NCBI GenBank assembly: GCA_963576725.1
Contig: OY755252.1
Location: 58,913,841-58,977,840, forward strand
Origin: Azorinus chamasolen
Taxonomy: Eukaryota > Mollusca > Bivalvia > Cardiida > Solecurtidae
Reading direction: 5' to 3'
DNA length: 64,000 nucleotides
The notes below the pieces were generated by a model that worked only from the letters and a program-made list of their open reading frames with translations, did not search any database and was not told the origin of the DNA. The position numbers and the translations under genes are program-made. Below, one piece after another: positions 10,101 through 25,100 of the stretch (position 1 is the first letter of the stretch; each line of letters begins with the position of its first letter).

Positions 10101-13100
10101 TGTTAAGTCTGACTATACATTAAAAATTCTGATTATAAAAAGTAAGTCATAGATATCAATAGATCTAATACCTCTCATGTCATGACAAAACCTGTCTCCA
10201 AGGCTTTGCAGCTGCCGTACGTGTCTATTTACCCATTACTTGATAGTTTATTTGTTTGAATCTGGGTTTTACATAGGTTTAACAGTATTTCATTCATATC
10301 GCCACTACAGCTAATTACAATTGAAGGAACAACCCAGAGGCTTTCCATGCTTTAAGCGTACTTTCGTGATCAGTGTCTGCACTGTTTGTCATTCAAAATC
10401 CTCTTAACAAATTATACCATATCATACTGAATGAACTCCATTGTTAAACAATCATGGACCATTCGTCTTTGAAAATTCAGCATTTAAAAATAGGTCCAGA
10501 TAAAATATGTAAATTAAGAATAACTTTTTTATTTCTCCACCAAACCCTGTGTTGCGGCCACTCTTTAGAATCGTTTCGAAGAGACGATTCTAAAGAGTGG
10601 TCACAGTATAGGGTTTCGAGGAGAAATGCCGATTTTAGGATGAGTACCCATATTTATCTGTTGCTCTGTTTAAAGAATTAGATAAGGGTCATACAATCAT
10701 CTTACAAGTGAACCTCATGCATGGAAATGTATAGAGGAATGTCAACCTTTTAGAACAGTGGCCAATTTTTTTTTATCTAAATCCGACAGTACTAATTTGG
10801 TTTAACCCATTCCTCCATAATATATTTTCAGATCCAACATCTTTGAATAAATCTACCGAAAAGAAGCATTAACTAGAGAAAAGGATTTTTTTTAGAATTT
10901 TGTACTTTTGAAACCATTGTGACAAATAGAGCATTTGCTCCTAAGGAGCAAATGCTCTATTTATCACAACGGTTTCAAAAAAGTGACTTTTACAGAGGAG
11001 TAGAAAGACGTAATTACATGTACATGTATAGAGGAGGGTTAAGGCTGCCACGCATTTGCCTTTAGCATGCTAAAGAATGTTTTTTTAATAAAATAAGGGA
11101 GACAACTCGCACAAAACTTATCTAGCTCTCAATACTAAAACCATGCTATGCTGGCAAGTGCCAAAATGAAAATTAAAACTATCAGAGACTATTTACAGGG
11201 CCATTGATATCCAATTAAAAAAATTCAAGGGACATAACTCTTTCTATGCTAATTAATACTGGTGCCTGCCAAAAATAAACTGCTTTTGTCTACGCGCAAA
11301 AACGTGGGTAAATTTTGGGGATCCATACGTGGTGAGTACCGCCTCCGTACGGATTTAGGAGCATGCAGCCGTAGCACTTTTAGTGCATGCAAAACTTTCG
11401 CTGCGTTCGGGCTACGGATTCACCAACGTACAGGTGATGCACGTCCCTTCTACTGTCAACGTGCGCACAACGCACTGACTCCGCGAGTGTTTTAATCTTT
11501 TTCCCACAGTCGCTTGCTCTATAGAAGGCGCACTTAGCACGTGCTTGTTGCGCACGTGATAAGTACGTGGTCTGTGCTCACTCGGCACTTCCCCAGTTCT
11601 ACTGTCCAATGAACTGACAAAACTCACGTGGACCGTACATGAGCAGCACATGTAAGTACAGCCTCCGTACGATAATGCGGCAATCGCACAGAGAACGTAC
11701 GTTGTGAGCACGTTGTAAGCACTTTCAACTCACTTACAACGTGCGCAACGTATGATGCACGCAACCGACCAGGGCGAGGCTGGCGTGCGTGCCACATACG
11801 TACACCTTGCACAACTGTGCGTGTGACGTGCGTTCCTCCCTGCATTTGCTACTCCTTCCCCACGTTTTCAGAAAAACGTAGCAGCCGTAGCCTCCCTAAA
11901 AAACGTACGTGCTAAAAACACGCACGGCGGGTTGTGACCAGGCCTTTATTGACAGCTCTGTGCTCAAAATAACATTTTCAATATTGACAAAGATACAATT
12001 CTAAAGAAGTGGGTAGAGCACAGGGTTGGGTAGCAAAAAGACAAGTTTATAAATTTATAAAGTATGTCCCAGTATCCACGACTCTGTTGATATATGTAGT
12101 ATATACATGTAATGTACTACGCAAACAATTTAGATCACGAATGCAGATGAAATCTGTCACTGATCAGGATCCAAACTGTTTGACACTCTAATAATGTTTA
12201 GTACCCTTTACCCTATGAATATTTATGGCAGATTTCCACAATTATGAATATTAAGTGACCAATTGCCTCATATTAACCTTTTCCTCCATAGGCTATTTTT
12301 AGACCGATACTCTTTGAATAAATCTACCGAAAAGGAGCATTTACTAGAGAAAAGGAATAGTTTAGAATTGTGTAGTTTAGAAACCATTGTGATAAATAGA
12401 GCATTTGCTCCTATAGGAGTAAATGCTCTATTTATCACAATGGTTTCAACAGGTGATTTTTACAGAGGCGTAGAAACGCGTATTTATGGAGGAAAGGGTT
12501 AAGTGACCAATTGCCTCATATTAATATATATATATAAGATAAGTGAACATATTGCAATGACAAATATAGAATCGGATCTAAGATATTTTAACAACAAACA
12601 GGACAGACCCTAATCAGATGGCTCACACTGGAGCCATCTAATCTGGGTCTACTCTGTTTGCAAAGGGGCCAAAATGCATTTGATTCTCTAGAAGGAATAA
12701 ACAAGAAACAAAAAGATAAATTTTACTATGAAAATGGCAGTAGAGAACAATTCTGGGTCCATGCTTATAAAGCTTTTAGTTGAGTCTGAGTTTCGTTCTC
12801 AGGCTTTTGATTGGTCAGATTTGAGTTCTCAAGCTTTTGATTGGTCAGATTTGAGCCAGAGGCTCAAATCTGACGAATCAAAAGCTTGAGAACGATCTCA
12901 GACTCAACTAAACGTTTTATAAGCATGGACACTGAAACTACTCAAAGAAGTTAAAGAGGGGGTTACAATGTTTCTTTCACTAAGGTCTTAAAATGCATGC
13001 AGGCTATAATACAAGGACATGCATATTGATTAAGACATTTTAGGCAAAAACCTGCTGAAGTAGGAGCCATAGTAAGTTACAATCTCAACCCTTTACTCCA

Positions 13101-16100
13101 TAAATATGCCAAATAGAGTAGACCCAGATCAGAAGGCTCCCCTAGAAGCCCCCCACCCCTCCATGCATGTACAGCCAATTTTGTCTCCATGTAGGCTATC
13201 TGTGTATTAACCCATTCCTCCATAGGCTATTTTTAGATCCATCTACTTTGAATAAACCTATCAAAAAGGAGCATTAACTAGAGAAAAGGAAAATTTTAGA
13301 ATTTTGTTGCTTGAAATTATTGTGATAAATAGAGCATTTGCTCCTATAGGAGCAAATGCTCTATTTATCACAATGGAGCATTTGCTCCTATAGGAGCAAA
13401 TGCTCTATTTATCACAATGGTTTCATAAAGTGACTTTTACAGGTGTAAAAAGGCGTATTCATGGAGGAAATGGTTCAGTTATAGTCTGGATTCCTTTCTT
13501 CTTCTATTTTATATATACGGTGACCTTGACCCCAGAACCTCCCCACCCACTTTTTCTCTCCCTGTAAGGTATCTGTTCACCAAAGTTAGTGTGTGAAAAA
13601 TAGTTTGACGTCCTGCTTGCATGCCAAATGACATACACCATTCTAATAATCAAAATCTGGTTTGAAACACCAGCAGACAGACTAGACATATACACCCCTC
13701 CGGTCTCCAAAATAAACCTTCTATAGTATCAGTTACATTTCCTTTATAGTTATTGTCCAAAAATTAAAATGTTGATGCCAACCCACCAGGCCAACCAAGT
13801 GTCCCTAGTTATTAACCAAATATGAAAAATCTGGCTAATTAATAACTGAAAAATGAAAACAAAAAAATGACAGAATGATATCACTCCAATCTAATAATCA
13901 TGTTTTTCAAGCAGAGGAATAAAAATGAATAATTTCAGCAGGTTTTGAGTTAGCGATTAACCAGTGAAGCAGGACAGGATTAGAGACATTTGAAGACACA
14001 GACCTTTTCTTCACTTTTCTAGCTATGTGTCTACTGCATTGTAAAGACAGAAACTATGGTCACAACTAGATACCAGGTCTAGATAAGATGCGTAAATTTA
14101 AACATTTTCAAGGATAGCTCCGTTATTTCTCAACCAAATCCCATACTGTGACCACTCTTTAGAATCGTCTCTTCGAGACGATTCTAAAGAGTGGTCACAG
14201 TATAGGGTTTGGTGAAGAAATGAAGATTTTAGTCTTTGGGTACGCACAGGTATCTGTAGCCCTGTATACACACACAGAACAATCATAGAATAGCAACACA
14301 AGGAAAATAGGAATGACAACCCCAGGAACAAACAATGACAAACTGAGTCAATACCCACAGAATTAACCCTTTCCTCCATAGGTTATTTTTAGACCCAATC
14401 TCTTTGATTGAATCTACCCAAAAGGAGCATTTACTAGAGGAAAGTAAAATTTTAGAATTTGGTAGTTTGAAACCATTGTGATAAATAGAGCATTTGCTCC
14501 TATAGGAGCAAATGCTCTATTTATCACAATGGTTTCAAGAAGTAGTTATTACAGAGGCGTAGAAAGGCGTATTTATGGAGGAAAGGGTTAAAACATCAGT
14601 ATGCTTTAACTCCTTTCTTGCAGAAAATATGTAAAACCCTTTGTAAACAGTTTTGATCCACTTGGCATCTCATCAGATCAAAAACTTGTCAGAAATACTG
14701 ATCATACTGTGAGAACATAAGGATTGCAACATGATAGCAAAACATGAGGGTTGCAACATGATATTAAAAATATGAGGGGGGGGGGGGGTGTTTAGGAACG
14801 AAAGTCTATATTAGGGGTACCACCAATAGAATTTTAATTATTTTTACCCCACTACCAAGAGAATAAAAATTCATAATATACCCCCCACCTAGAGAATTAA
14901 AATTACCCCCCACCCTCCTCCAAAAAATAAATAAATATATATATGTATATTTTTACATTTATGCAATTACTTTTTGTCAAGCCGACTTGCAAACCCAAAT
15001 GACAGCCCAGTGTATTGCCACATTTGTGCATTATATAATAAGTCTGACAGTCTTTCATTTCGTCCTGTTGACATCATACAAGCTTCCGTGGTTCTGTTAT
15101 TGCAAGTAGTATTTTATTAAAAACAAGAGGGTCGTCACGGGTGACAAATGCCCCCAAAGTGTTTGACACCGAAATGCATTTTGGTGGAAAAACAATACAA
15201 TGTAATGCAGGTGTAACATGAAATTTTGATGCTGTTAAAAATGACACAGGAGTCAGTTCTTAACATTAGAAACAGAACCTTTGACGATTATGATAGCTAA
15301 GAAAAGAGCCAAGCGTCAAAACTTAGTTAAAAAGGACCCTAAGTCATTCTCAACGTTAAAAAGGACCCTGGGTTGATTGTCAACGTTTAAGGTATAGGAG
15401 ATATGCTCTGGACAAGCTTTTTGTATCTGGTAAGATATAGGAGATATGCTCCGGACTGTAAAATTGAGGTCAAAGGTCAAGGTCAAGGTCAGTGATCTGA
15501 AAATGGTACATGACTCTCCCCCATCCCAAGATGAACTCACAAACCAAATTTGGATTCCGTAGCTGGTAAGGTATAGGAGAAATGCTCCAGACAAGCTTTG
15601 TGTAAAATCTAGGTCAAAGGTCAAGGTCACAGTGACCTGAAAATGGTACGCGACACTCCGCCATCCCAAGATAAACTCACACATTAAATTTGGAATCCGT
15701 AGCTGGTAAGGTATAAGAGATATTCTCTGGACAACCTTTTTTGTAAAATCGAGGTCAAAGGTCAAGGTCAAGGTCACAGTGACCTAAAATGGTACGCGAC
15801 ACTCCGCCATATGAAGGTGATCTCACAAACCAAATTTGGAATCCGTATCTGGTAAGGTATAGGAGATATGCTCTGGACAAGCTTTTTGTAAAATCGGTCA
15901 AGGTCAAGGTCAAGGTCAAGGTCATAGTGACCTGGAAATGGTACATGACATTCCGCCATCCCAAGATGAACTCACACACCAAATTTGGAATCTGTAGCTG
16001 GTAAGGTAAAGGAGATATGCTCCGGACAAGCTTTTTGTAAAATCGGTCAAAGGTCATGGTCAAGGTCACAGTGATCTGAAAATGGTATGCGACACTCCTC

Positions 16101-19100
16101 CATCCAAAGATGAACTCACACACCAAATTTGGAATCCTTAGCTGGTAAGGAATAGGAGATATACTCCGGACAAGCTTTTTGTAGCTGGTAAGGTATAAGC
16201 GTTTTTTAAAATCGAGGTCAAAGGTCAAGGTCAAGGTCACAGTGACCTGGAAATGGTACGCGACACTCCGCCATCCCAAGATGAACTCACACACCAAATT
16301 TGGAATCTGTAGCTGGTAAGGTAAAGGAGATATGCTCCGGACAAGCTTTTTGTAAAATCGGTCAAAGGTCATGGTCAAGGTCACAGTGATCTGAAAATGG
16401 TACGCGACACTCCTCCATCCCAAGATGAACTAACACACCAAATTTGGAATCCTTAGCTGGTAAGGTATAGGAGATATACTCCGGACAACCTTTTTGTAGC
16501 TGGTAAGGCATAAGCTTTTTTTAAAATCGAGGTCAAAGGTCAAGGTCAAGGTCACAGTGACCTGGAAATGGTACGCGACACTCCGCCATCCTAAGATGAA
16601 CTCACACACCAAATTTGGAATCTGTAGCTGGTAAGGTAAAGGAGATATGCTCCGGACAAGCTTTTTGTAAAATCAAGGTCAAAGGTCAAGGTCAAGGTCA
16701 CAGTGACATGAAAATGGTACGCGACACTCCCCCATCCCAAGATGAACTCACACACCAAATTTGGTATCCGTAGCTGATGTGACAAAGGAAATATACTCCG
16801 GACAAAAGGTACACACACCCACACACCCACCCACCCACACACCCACCCACCCACACACCCACCCACCCACACACCCACACACACACACACACCCACACAC
16901 ACACACACACCCACCCACACACGCACGGTGCGATCACTATATGCCGCCAAAGCCTAGCTTTGGGGGCATAAAAATCCTGTCAATGTCTTGGTTGTTATTT
17001 AGGTCTATTTTCGGTTTGTTTATTTTGTTTTGTTCATGCGGGCTTTTGCATCAAGAAGCAAGAGCAGTGATTAGTTGAGACTACCAGTGTCTTAGTACTT
17101 TTTCACGGTCTAGTCTGAATCAATCAGCCGCTCATTATGGATGTGTAATCAGAGAAGCATCTAGATGATCAGGACTAAAAATTGCACGTGTCCACACTAT
17201 TTACACAATGGAATTTTCGCGGGAGGTCGTGTCAGAAAAAGGTTTTCCGTTAATTTTCATTATTGTCGAAGAAAACGGCTTGCATGAAGCGTTTAACTTG
17301 ACAAACCACCCCACCAATTTAATTTCTGATGTTGAAATACCCCCACCAATAGAACTTCCAATCAAATTTCCACCTCACCAACAGAATTAAATTTTCTTTT
17401 GCACCCCCCACCAAGGTAATTTTAATAGGCTGTCTTTCCAAACGCCCCCCCCCCCCCCCCCCCCCCCCCAAAACAGGGCGATTTCCTGGAATAGCCCTAA
17501 ACAGTAAAAGCTCTCTAAACCAGACTTTTAAATAAGTATCAGTACCGACCTTTAACCCTTTTCCTAATGAACATTTAACCATTAATTAATCACTTCATGA
17601 ATATTCATTAACTTCTTTAAAAGGGAATTGGCTTTAACCCTTTCCTCCATAAATACGCCTTTCTACGCCTCTGTAAAAGTCACTTTGTGAAACCATTGTG
17701 ATAAATAGAGCATTTGCTCCTATAGGAGCAAATGCTCTATTTATCACAATGGTTTCAAACTACAAAATTCAACTTTTCCTTTTCTCTAGTTAATGCTCCT
17801 TTTCGGTAGATTTATTCAAAGTGGATGGATCTAAAAATAGCCTATGGAGGAAAGGGTTAAGGTTGGCTTATACAAAAACTGTAGTGTCAGATTGATATAA
17901 TTTCACACGCAAAGAGAGTAGACCCAGATCAGACGGCTCCTACAGGAGTCATCTAATCTAGGACATCTCAATTTGCAAGGTAGTGAAAAGGCCTTAAGAC
18001 AGGTAGCAGCTTAATGCAGGCTGATAATCATGTAGAAAGCTCCACTGACTGTCACCCTGCATTACACAGACACCTGCCTAAAAAGATCGAACTTCTTCGG
18101 TACAAGTCCAATTCAGAGGGGATGTACTGTAACAGATAGTGGACCATCCATTACCAAGGCATGCAAGTGACCTTGACCTCCGACATAGTCTTCATTAAAG
18201 CCCTGGGCATATGGGCATGCTATCTATGAAACACCACCATTTTCACAACATGCACTGCGAGAGTGATATCAAAGTCAGATCAATACATGTATACACAAAC
18301 TCGAGCATGGTATATATATCCATAATTGGTCATTTACTGAAGTTGATGAAGCTAGCTCTAAAATTAAAGTGATGAGCAAAGCCATATAAAGATTTTTCAA
18401 TTTTTTAAAGGGACATAATTCTATATCTAAATATGCAGCAAAGGGACGCAACTCTCATAAAATATATAGAATAATGTCACTTTACTCTATAAATACGCCT
18501 TTCTACGTCTTTGCAAACAGTATAGACCAAGACCACACAGCTCCTATAGGAGGTGTCTAATCAGGGTCTGCTCTGTTTGCTTAATATTTCTTACATGAAC
18601 AGTTATGGAGAACAGGGTTAGAATAATCAAATGGTCAAGTTCTGATGATATCAAAGTTATGGCCAAAGTGTGAGATATTAACCCTTCTCTTGCTGAGTTT
18701 TAAAATACATTTCTCATTCTTTACCCATGCCCTGTTGTATAATAACACATAGCTTCACTGTGTACACGTATTTTGCAGTGCAATCACTGCTGTGGAGTGC
18801 ACTGGTTGCACAATCAACTTATAAATAGTGCAGACCCTGATGAGATAGCTCCTGCAGGAGCTGTCTCATCTGGGTCTTCACTATTTACATGTAGGTATAT
18901 TGACGTGAATAGCAAGTGAAGAGTTAACACTTCTAATATTATAAGTGAACATATCTATATTTGCAAACAGTGTAGACCCATATGAGACAGCTCCTGTAGA
19001 AACTGTCTGATCAAGGTCTGCTCTGTTTGCTTTTGAAATAATATAGATCTGGTTCTCCAGTTTCTACTTTGGCCTAAAAAAAATCATTTATTAATGACAT

Positions 19101-22100
19101 ATGAACATAGGAATTTTAGGTCATGGAAAAAACTTTTGAATCATATCTATATTATTTCATAAGCAAACAGAGCAGACCCTGATCAGATGGCTCCTATAGG
19201 AGTCATCTGATCTGGGTCTTCTCTGTTTGCAAAGGAATATAAAGGTATACTTATGGAGTAAAGGGTTAAATGAAATATTTTGATATATGGATTGAAGATC
19301 AGATGATCTTTAGTTATGATCAGCAACAATCTTGAAAACTTTGATTGAGAAAACACTCATGGCAAAAATAATAATTGTTTGCATTTCTCCGACAACTACA
19401 CAAACACCTAAGCATTTGCATTGCCTCCATCGTCTTTGCATGAAAAATTGATACAGAGGTTCAGATAAAATGTGTAAATTAAAATATTCTCAAGAATTAT
19501 TTCTTTATTTCTCCACCAAACACCATGTTGTGACCACTCTTTAGAATCGTCTCTTTGAGACGATTCTAAAGAGTGGTCACAACATAGGGATTGGTGGAGA
19601 AATGACGATTTTAGTATTTGAGTGTGCACCTTTATCTCTGAGTAATGATAAGTACTCTTATCTGTTGCTCTGTTGATGAGCAAAATATTGTACAGCCCTT
19701 TCCCTCATATAAACGTGTTTTCACGCATTTGCAAACAGAGTAGACCCAGATCAGACGGCTCCTACAGGAGCCGTCTGATCAGGGTCTACTCTGTTTGCTT
19801 ATAGAATTTGATAGATCTGTTTCTTTACTTTCTAAAATGGCTACAATGTTCCACCTTCCATATTTCTTTAAAACTATTTTGTTTATGAATATTCAGTAGG
19901 TATTGAAATTTGGAATAAACATAGAACAGGGAAAGGGTTAACAAGTAATACTGACATCGTGGTATAGATACCTGAAGATTCACTATGGTAATACAATGAC
20001 TGGCATCTACCACTATACGTAATGACAATAGTTGATACATGACTTTCTGGCCTAAATCGTATATTCAGTGGACAATAGGCAGGCAGACATTTGTAGAAAG
20101 TGTAGACCAAGAGCAACTGCTTCCAAACTTGTCATCTGATATTAGTCTGCACTGTGTCTACAGATGAGAGTTATGGAACACAGTGCAGACCATAGAACTG
20201 ATGTCTTGTTTCTGAAGCATTTACTGATCTAGGTCTACACTACAGGCATAGAAAAGGATACATATACAATTTGATATCTCAAACTTCAAGGGACCATACA
20301 GAAGTTAGAGTCTTCTGATTTCTAATTGGACAATTTCTCAAGTTCGCAGCTTAATGCAGGTAGAAAGTAATGCTGAAAGCTCCTGTAAGAGCTTTCAGCA
20401 TTACTTTCGACCTGCATTAAGCCATTATGTGTTTCTAGAAATATGCATAGTGATACATTTTAGACCAATTCTGTATTATAAATTTTGGGAGGGCAAAACT
20501 TTTACTTAGAGCTATCCCTTTGCACAAGTTATCTGCGTTTGAGATATCGAAGTTCAGCTGTACTAAAATCCTCATTTCTCAACCAAACCCTATGTTGTGA
20601 CCACTGTTTAGAATCATCTCTACAAGATGATTCTAAAGAATGGTCACAATCTAGGGTTTGGTGGAAAAATAAATGAATTGTTCTTGAAAACGGTTAATGC
20701 GTCTTTTCTATGTCACTGTCTACACTGTTTGCAAATAAACAAGTTCTGTTATTACATAACAGGGCTGTAGATAAGAATTTTATTTAGAATATGTACTTAA
20801 CCCTTTACCCCATGAATATTCATGTACAAAATAATGACTTCATGAATATTTATTAGATTAGTTCTTATACAGGCATCTGGAATGTTAGCCATAGTAGAAA
20901 CTGTAGAACCGTATCTATATTATTTCATAAGCAAATAGAGCAGACCCTGATCCTACAGGAGCGGTCTGATCTGGGTCTACTCTGTTTGTAAAGGCGTAGA
21001 AAGATGCAACTAAGGAGTAAAGGGTTAAAATATTTTTATATTTCTCTGCCATTAACCCAATCTTGCTGATAAGATTCTAGGCGATTCCAATGACTTGCAG
21101 CAACTTGAGAATAAAAGATCGTAACAGATCAGTAAGAATCTCGTCTACAGCTCTGCATAATATAGAACTAAATGTCATACAACTAGGTTTCAATAAGCTC
21201 TACAGTTAAGACACGAACATATAAAAAAAATATTTGCACATAAATAAATACACGAGCAAAAAGGAAATGATCGATCTTCCAAATAAACATGGGTGACAAG
21301 AAACAGGAGGTTACCTTTTAATGGTTCCTTCTACAGATCCTTTTCCGTATCTATGGAAACAAGCATTGTCATGACAACCATTAATCAAAAGATGCATGAA
21401 ATGAATGATGAACAAATTTGATTTGTTACACATAGCACAATGATATGGCATTTTGTTCTCCATTTATCAGTTTGAATCAGATTCAAATGCCAAATAACCC
21501 AGTATCCTAACTCTAAATTTAAACTGGATCCGGCAAGCCAATGAGAGTCAGGATAAGATAACAGACAAGCTAATAAATGGTAGAGTATGATAGATCAATG
21601 ATGATGATTGGTCTAAAATCTATACAGTAGAACCTATCCTAAGCAGCTATTCAGGTGGTTACTTAATACAGGACAAAAGTAATGCAGAAAGCTCCTATAA
21701 GGAGCTTTCTGCATAACTGTTGACCTTCATTAAGCTACCACCTGCCTTAAAGATCCATAATCAGGCCTCTGTTTGATGACTACTTAACCCTTTCCCTGTT
21801 CTATATAACCCTTTCCCTGTTCTATATAACCCTTTCCCTGTTCTATATAACCCTTTCCCTGTTCTATATAACCCTTTCCCTGTTCTATATAACCCTTTCC
21901 CTGTTCTATATAACCCTTTCCCTGTTCTATATAACCTTTCCCTGTTCTATATAAACCTTTCCCTGTTCTATATAACCCTTTCCCTGTTCTATATAACCCT
22001 TTCCCTGTTCTATATAACCCTTTCCCTGTTCTATATAACCCTTTCCCTGTTCTATATAACCCTTTCCCTGTTCTATATAACCCTTTCCCTGTTCTATATA

Positions 22101-25100
22101 ACCCTTTCCCTGTTCTATATAACCCTTTCCCTGTTCTATATAACCCTTTCCCTGTTCTATATAAACCCTTTCCCTGTTCTATATAAACCCTTTCCCTGTT
22201 CTATATAAACCCTTTCCCTGTTCTATATAACCCTTTCCCTGTTCTATATAACCCTTTCCCTGTTCTATATAACCCTTTCCCTGTTCTATATAACCCTTTC
22301 CCTGTTCTATATTTATTTCATTTTTCAGTACTTACTACATATTCATGGCCAAAATAGTTATAATGAAATATGGAAGGTGGAACATTGTAGCCATTTTAGA
22401 AAGTAAAGAATTAGATCTTTCAAATTCTATTAGCAAACAGAGTAGACCCTGATCAGACGGCTCCTAGAGGAGCCGTCTGATCTGGGTCTACTCTGTTTGC
22501 AAATGCGTGAAAACACGTTATATGAGGGAAAGGGTTAACCCATTCCCTCATATTGACGACTTTTGGAGACTGTAAAAGTCACTTTGTGAAACCATTGTGA
22601 TAAATAGAGCATTTGCTACTATATTGGAGCAGATGCTCTATTTATCACAATGGTTTCAAACTACAAATTCTAAAATTTTCCTTTTCTCCAGTTAGTGCTC
22701 CTTTTCGGTAGATTTATCCAAAGAGGTTGTATCTAAAAATAACCTATGAGGTAATGGGTTAAGACAGGTTCTACTGCAATCAGGTTCTACAGTCACACTA
22801 GTGTTAACCGTACCTTTGAATTAGTAATATTGAGTAGCCCTGTAACAAATGAATGGTGACTGATAGTAAATGTCCAGTATACATAATGACAGAGCTACAG
22901 ATAAGAGTAAGTACCCAAATACTTAAATCGTCATTTCTCCACCAAACCCTATACTGTGACCACTCTTTAGAATCGTCTCGAAGAGACGATTCTAAAGAGT
23001 GGTCACAGTTTAGGGTTTGGTAGAAAAATTAAGGAGTTATTCTTGAAAATGTTTCAATTTACGCATCTTATCTGGAGCCCCGATAAATGACATGCTAATA
23101 ACAGATAGACAATGTCAATAGTTTTCATGCTTAACCCTTTCCCTCATGAATATTCAGGTCAGACATTTTTTATCATGGTAGAAACCATAGAAATGGATCT
23201 ATTCTATATTATTTCATGAGCAAACAGGGAAAGACCCTGATCTGATGGCTCCCAAAGAAGCCGTCTCATCTTGGTCTTTTCTGTTTGCAAAAGTATGAAA
23301 AGGCATCTCTATCAGGGAAAGGTTAACCCTTCACTTGCTATTCACGTCAATATACCTTCCTGTAAATAGTGAAGACCCAGATGAGACAGCTCCTGCAGGA
23401 GCTGTCTCATCAGGGTCTGCACTATTTACAAGTTGATTGTGCAACCAGTGCACTCCACAGCAGTGATTGCACAGCGAAATACTTGTACACAGTGAAGATA
23501 TATGTAATTATACAACATGACATGGGTAAAGAAGGAGAAGTGTATTTTAAAATTCAGCAAGCGAAGGGTTAATTGTCTGAAATAATTAATACCATATGGC
23601 ACAGATTCTAAATCAACCAGCAGGCCATATAACTTACTTTCAATATAATTAATCATGTTTGACTTATATCAAAATGATACTGGATTAAAACCCTACAATT
23701 CTTAGTCTTTTTCCTGATAGATATTTAGAACAAGAGCACCGCAAGCGGGTGTCAACGCTCGTCTATCGTCATTTTCAAGATGAACATGCATACCAAAAAT
23801 GAAGGTTGTAAATAAAAAATTGAAAAAGTTATGGTCAATGTTAGATTTCGGACGATGACGACAACTACGACGCGGACGCCGGAGTTACGACAATAGCTCA
23901 TGATTTCTTCGAAACAGACAAGCTAAAAATGATACCGATGTTATTAGTAACACTTATTATTACTATTCTAAAAATGAAGTCAAACAACTCTGAAAAGAAT
24001 TCTAACTTCCTGTATGTACTATTTATGAATAATTAATGTTTTATTGATACCAGATTTATTAGTATATGATTATACAAGTGCAAACCAGGTGAAAAAGTAA
24101 CAAAATGAACAAGGACAGTGAATCTATATATGGTATTGTAAAAGTAGAACAAGAAAAAAATCTTTCATTAAAGGGAAGTAACTCTACAGAGTTAAGGGAG
24201 GTCACTCTATACTTACAATCCTCCAGAGGTGTGCACAAGCAGGGAAACCAAGGTAGACAACCCAGGGTAGAGACAATTATTGGCAAGAAGGGCATATTTG
24301 AACTCATCTTCACACACCACATGCTCTGAAATAGGAGATGATTTGTTTGGTGTACTGGGCTGCAGATAAGATGCATACTGATATATCAAACTCTCTTATT
24401 AAAATATAGATTACTCTCTTTAGATACTCAGCCAAACATAGATTACTCTCTTATTTAGATACTCAGCCAAACATAGATTACTCTCTTATTTCTCAGCTAA
24501 ACACTATCTTGCTGCAACTCATTAGAAACACCTCAAAGAGGCGATTCTAATGAATTGCAACAAGGTAGGCTTTGGCGGAGAAATATAAAAATAATTAGAT
24601 TTCGTTTTTCCTAAATACGTTTCTTACCTGCAGCTCAGCTGTGAGGACACAACATACTGGGTTACCCCACACATTAGTAAATACAGTTGAACTTCAATAT
24701 AGCAGAACTATGTCATTCTATAAGCAAACAGAGCAGATATACTGATCAGAGGACTCCTACCATCCAACCCAGATCAGATAATAGGAGCCATCTGATCTTG
24801 GTCTTCTCTGTCTGTCAATGTGTAATGTGTGTCTTTATTAAGTGAAGGATTAAAAGAGTGAATACAGTATATTAATTTAAGTGGCTTCTGTAATACACTA
24901 CATTGAGTAATAGTTGCATTAACCTTTTACTCCATGAATATTCATGTAAGAAATAATGACATCTTGAATATTAATAAGGTTAGTTGTGATAAACACATGA
25001 TTTTTTGCCCATGGTAGAGACTGTAGCCATATCTATGATACTACATCATAAGCAAACAGAGCAGACCCTGATCAGATGGCTCCTTCAGGAGCCGTCTGAT

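Noticed and set aside
11262..11845. Overlapping ORFs on both strands in the CpG-rich block as genes
   Set aside because: Long frames arise from GC-rich composition with few stop codons; no domain, no splice structure, both strands open.
15316..16950. Long minus-strand ORFs of 153 and 222 codons with repeated peptide units
   Set aside because: They translate the 150-bp HN tandem units ([11 protein letters not shown] from TGACCTTGACCTTTGACC). No domain, and the period equals the DNA repeat.
21784..22310. Telomeric or interstitial telomere repeat, because of TAACCC motifs
   Set aside because: The period is 21 bp, not 6, and the unit is the end of a neighbouring MITE.
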